The notes beneath the pieces are model-generated. The model was not told the DNA's origin and did no database searches. It saw only the letters and a program-made list of their open reading frames with translations. Below, piece after piece: positions 44,983 through 46,413 of a DNA stretch of 46,413 nt. Numbering within the stretch: position 1 is the first letter of the stretch; every line of letters starts with the position of its first letter. This stretch comes from Lysobacterales bacterium RIFOXYA1_FULL_69_10 (lineage in GTDB: Bacteria > Pseudomonadota > Gammaproteobacteria > Xanthomonadales > Xanthomonadaceae): NCBI GenBank assembly GCA_001830245.1, contig MIDV01000039.1:1-46413 (forward strand), in the 5' to 3' direction. A program made the translations under genes and the position numbers.

Positions 44983-45042
44983 TCCGGGGCCGCGATCCGG
45001 GAGGGCCGACGAGGTACCCCGCCCGGGCCGCGACGTCAGGCC

Positions 45043-45258
45043 TCAGTGCTGGGCGTCGTACAAACGGACCAGGCGGTCCTTCGCAGCCAGCTTCTCGCGC
45101 TTCATCTGCCCCAGGGTGAGGTCGTCGATCGGCAGTACGCCCAGTTCGGCGTCCATCACCTTCTTGTCGAGCACCTGGTGGCGCTGGTACAGCTGTTTGA
45201 ATTCGGGGTTGGCCTTGATCAGCGCGTCGATTTCAGGCTGCGGTTGTTCTTCGAACAT
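45043..45258 (-). CDS. DUF465 / YdcH-family small protein
   Basis: A 71-residue, highly charged, probably all-helical protein starting MFEEQPQPEIDALIKANPEF and ending RLVRLYDAQH. The pattern ANPEFKQLYQRHQVLDKKV, then LTLGQMKREKLAAKDRL matches the DUF465/YdcH family of small proteins of unknown function. The ATG at 45258 is preceded by a strong AAGGAGG 5 bp upstream, which decides the start over the much longer open frame. A GC-rich hairpin sits just upstream of the ribosome-binding site. Confidence 0.88.
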   Translation of the reverse strand: MFEEQPQPEIDALIKANPEFKQLYQRHQVLDKKVMDAELGVLPIDDLTLGQMKREKLAAKDRLVRLYDAQH

Positions 45259-45626
45259 GAAAGCCTCCTTCAGCACGAATGCAAACGCCCCGGCCAGGGG
45301 CCAGGGCGTCGCGGGGGGATCGCAGGGGCTGTCGGGCGGATGGCCGGGGCCGGGTTGCACAGGCCGGCCGGACGCTGGTGCACGTCGGCAAGGTCCTGCG
45401 GCAGGGGCGCTTGGGTCATCGGCTCGACTCATCGCCAGGCGGTTGGAAGCCGCCTGGGTATCCGACGCTACTCCTGCATCCGCGGGTCGACAAGCGCAGC
45501 CCGTCGCATCGCCGACGGGCGGGCGCACGCTCGCGGCGCAAGGCCGCTCAACCACGGGACGGCTGCCGCAGTCAGCTTGGTAAGCGGGCCATGAATCCCG
45601 GTTTGCAGGCGTGGCGCCCGCCCCGT
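45259..45626. other. 368-bp intergenic region with three hairpins
   Basis: Besides the hairpin at 45285-45309, two perfect 8-bp inverted repeats lie here: CCAGGCGG at 45435-45442 with CCGCCTGG at 45450-45457, and GCCCGTCG at 45499-45506 with CGACGGGC at 45513-45520. The frames crossing it look non-coding. It should hold the OmpA-like gene's terminator and the DUF465 promoter; a structured small RNA is possible. No clear promoter box was seen. Confidence 0.5.
45285..45309 (-). promoter_or_regulatory. Terminator-like hairpin in the leader of the DUF465 gene
   Basis: ACGCCC (45285-45290) pairs with GGGCGT (45304-45309), and GGCC (45292-45295) with GGCC (45299-45302), leaving a 3-nt loop and one mismatch. 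On the minus strand it is followed by TTTGC and then, about 10 bp later, the AAGGAGG site. It ends only 26 bp before the ATG. It could terminate the upstream OmpA-like transcript or act as an attenuator. Confidence 0.4.
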
Positions 45627-46413
45627 TCAGCCACCGGAGACCAGCACTTCGACCCGCCGGTTTCGGGCCCGGCCCTCGGCGGTGCCGTTGTCGGCGACCG
45701 GCTCGTCGGCGCCGTGGCCCACCGCTCGGATGCGCGAGGCCGGCACGCCCGCGTCGATCAGCGCCTGCCGCACCGCGTCGGCGCGGCGTTGCGACAGCGC
45801 GCGGTTGGCCTCGGGCTGGCCCTGGCTGTCGGTATGGCCGTCGACGCGGATGGACGCATTGCCGCCGGCCTGCAGGTAGACCGCCAGCGTCTGGACGCTG
45901 GCGGCGGCACCGGCAGTGAGCGTCGCCTGGCCCGAGCCGAACGCATCGCCGCCGAGGGTGTAGACCTCGTTGCCGCCACGCTTGCTGGACGGCGGCAGGT
46001 CACCCCCGGCCATCAACGCCGCTTCCTCGCGGGCCAGCGCCGCTTCGCGTTCGCGCGCTGCCTGGAGCCGTGCGCTCTGGGCACCGGCAACGCCCTCCAG
46101 CGCCGCCTCGACGTCCTGCATCGCCACTTCGCTCGACATCGCCTGCTCGCGCAGGCGCGCGGCCTCCTCGGCCTGGATGCGCGCTTCCATGCGCAGGCGC
46201 TCGGCCTCGGCACGGGCCTGGGCCGCGTCCTGGCGGCTGGCTTCGATCAACAGCTCGGCGCGCTCGCGGTCGAGGCGGTCGATCTCGCGCTGGGCGGCCG
46301 CGGTGCCGGCGGCCACCTCGGCGATCCGCACGCGGCGCTCGGCCACGTAGCGGGCGCCTTCGCGCTCACGGCTGCCCGCCTCGGCCAACGCGTCCACCGC
46401 CTGGCGCGCCTGC
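45627..46413 (-). CDS. OmpA-family protein, partial (C-terminal part)
   Basis: The frame is open to the window edge, so the start lies outside. About 260 residues are visible. A long Ala/Glu/Arg-rich helical region (coiled-coil-like, RAELLIEASRQDAAQARAEA) precedes a C-terminal OmpA peptidoglycan-binding domain with IRVDGHTDSQGQPEANRALS, RRADAVRQALIDAGVPASRI and GRARNRRVEVLVSG. The Asp and Arg that bind peptidoglycan (in DGHTD and NRRVEV) are present. The helical part resembles DUF4398-type proteins that often precede OmpA domains. Likely an outer-membrane lipoprotein or periplasmic protein; the signal cannot be seen. Confidence 0.85.
   Translation of the reverse strand, partial: QARQAVDALAEAGSREREGARYVAERRVRIAEVAAGTAAAQREIDRLDRERAELLIEASRQDAAQARAEAERLRMEARIQAEEAARLREQAMSSEVAMQDVEAALEGVAGAQSARLQAAREREAALAREEAALMAGGDLPPSSKRGGNEVYTLGGDAFGSGQATLTAGAAASVQTLAVYLQAGGNASIRVDGHTDSQGQPEANRALSQRRADAVRQALIDAGVPASRIRAVGHGADEPVADNGTAEGRARNRRVEVLVSGG

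Noticed and set aside
43544-45583. Plus-strand open frame of about 680 codons opposite cystathionine beta-synthase and ydcH
   Set aside because: Shadow of two well-supported minus-strand genes; composition is repetitive V/Q/A/H/R and it crosses hairpins.
1-46413. tRNA, rRNA, CRISPR array or riboswitch
   Set aside because: The intergenic gaps are short and show no cloverleaf, array or recognised riboswitch; the 141-bp leader of metB shows no SAM-riboswitch pattern.

Overview
The window is high-GC DNA from a gamma-proteobacterium, most likely a Xanthomonadaceae (Lysobacter/Luteimonas/Xanthomonas-like) chromosome. The best clue is the layout etfB-etfA, then a surface-polysaccharide cluster, then metB. 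In xanthomonads the hypervariable LPS/O-antigen locus lies between etfA and metB. The placement rests on this synteny and on protein families; no database was searched.

Left flank (1-14.7 kb). A partial ThrE-like exporter gene (minus) diverges from a four-gene phospholipid-transport operon (STAS-MlaE, MlaF, long MlaD, PqiC-like lipoprotein). Next come an inverted CTAGGGG-type repeat, an AlkB DNA-repair gene, ETF:ubiquinone oxidoreductase, a secreted zinc metalloprotease with FG-GAP-like repeats, a 3-oxoacid CoA-transferase pair (scoAB), a small lipoprotein gene, and cysD-cysNC (sulfate activation to PAPS). A sulfotransferase gene diverges from cysD.

Polysaccharide locus (14.8-43.3 kb). It consists of two converging gene trains. 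The plus-strand train follows etfBA almost without a gap: wecB, manC, a GtrB-like GT2, a methyltransferase, a hexapeptide acyltransferase, GtrA, a nucleotide-sugar epimerase and a GT-C-like membrane protein. The minus-strand train starts at metB, whose stop overlaps the wzm start: wzm, wzt, wecC, a 1,693-residue multi-glycosyltransferase, a heparinase II/III-family lyase, an SGNH-like protein, an MBOAT O-acetyltransferase, a CgeB-like glycosyltransferase, a CgeB/polysaccharide-pyruvyltransferase fusion and a CheR-like methyltransferase. The two trains meet tail to tail, their stop codons sharing CTAG (24313-24316). About 23.9-29.7 kb is AT-richer than the rest, and this shift begins inside the GT-C gene, which suggests a transferred cassette.

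Taken together, the genes suggest an ABC-exported surface glycan containing N-acetyl-mannosaminuronate (WecB/WecC) and mannose-derived sugar (ManC), probably O-acetylated and possibly pyruvylated, methylated or sulfated, with a uronate-type lyase encoded beside the exporter. This is inference from gene families.

Right flank (43.4-46.4 kb): cystathionine beta-synthase, a small DUF465/YdcH-like protein preceded by a hairpin-rich 368-bp spacer, and the C-terminal part of an OmpA-like protein running off the window. I saw no tRNA, rRNA, CRISPR array, transposase or integrase.
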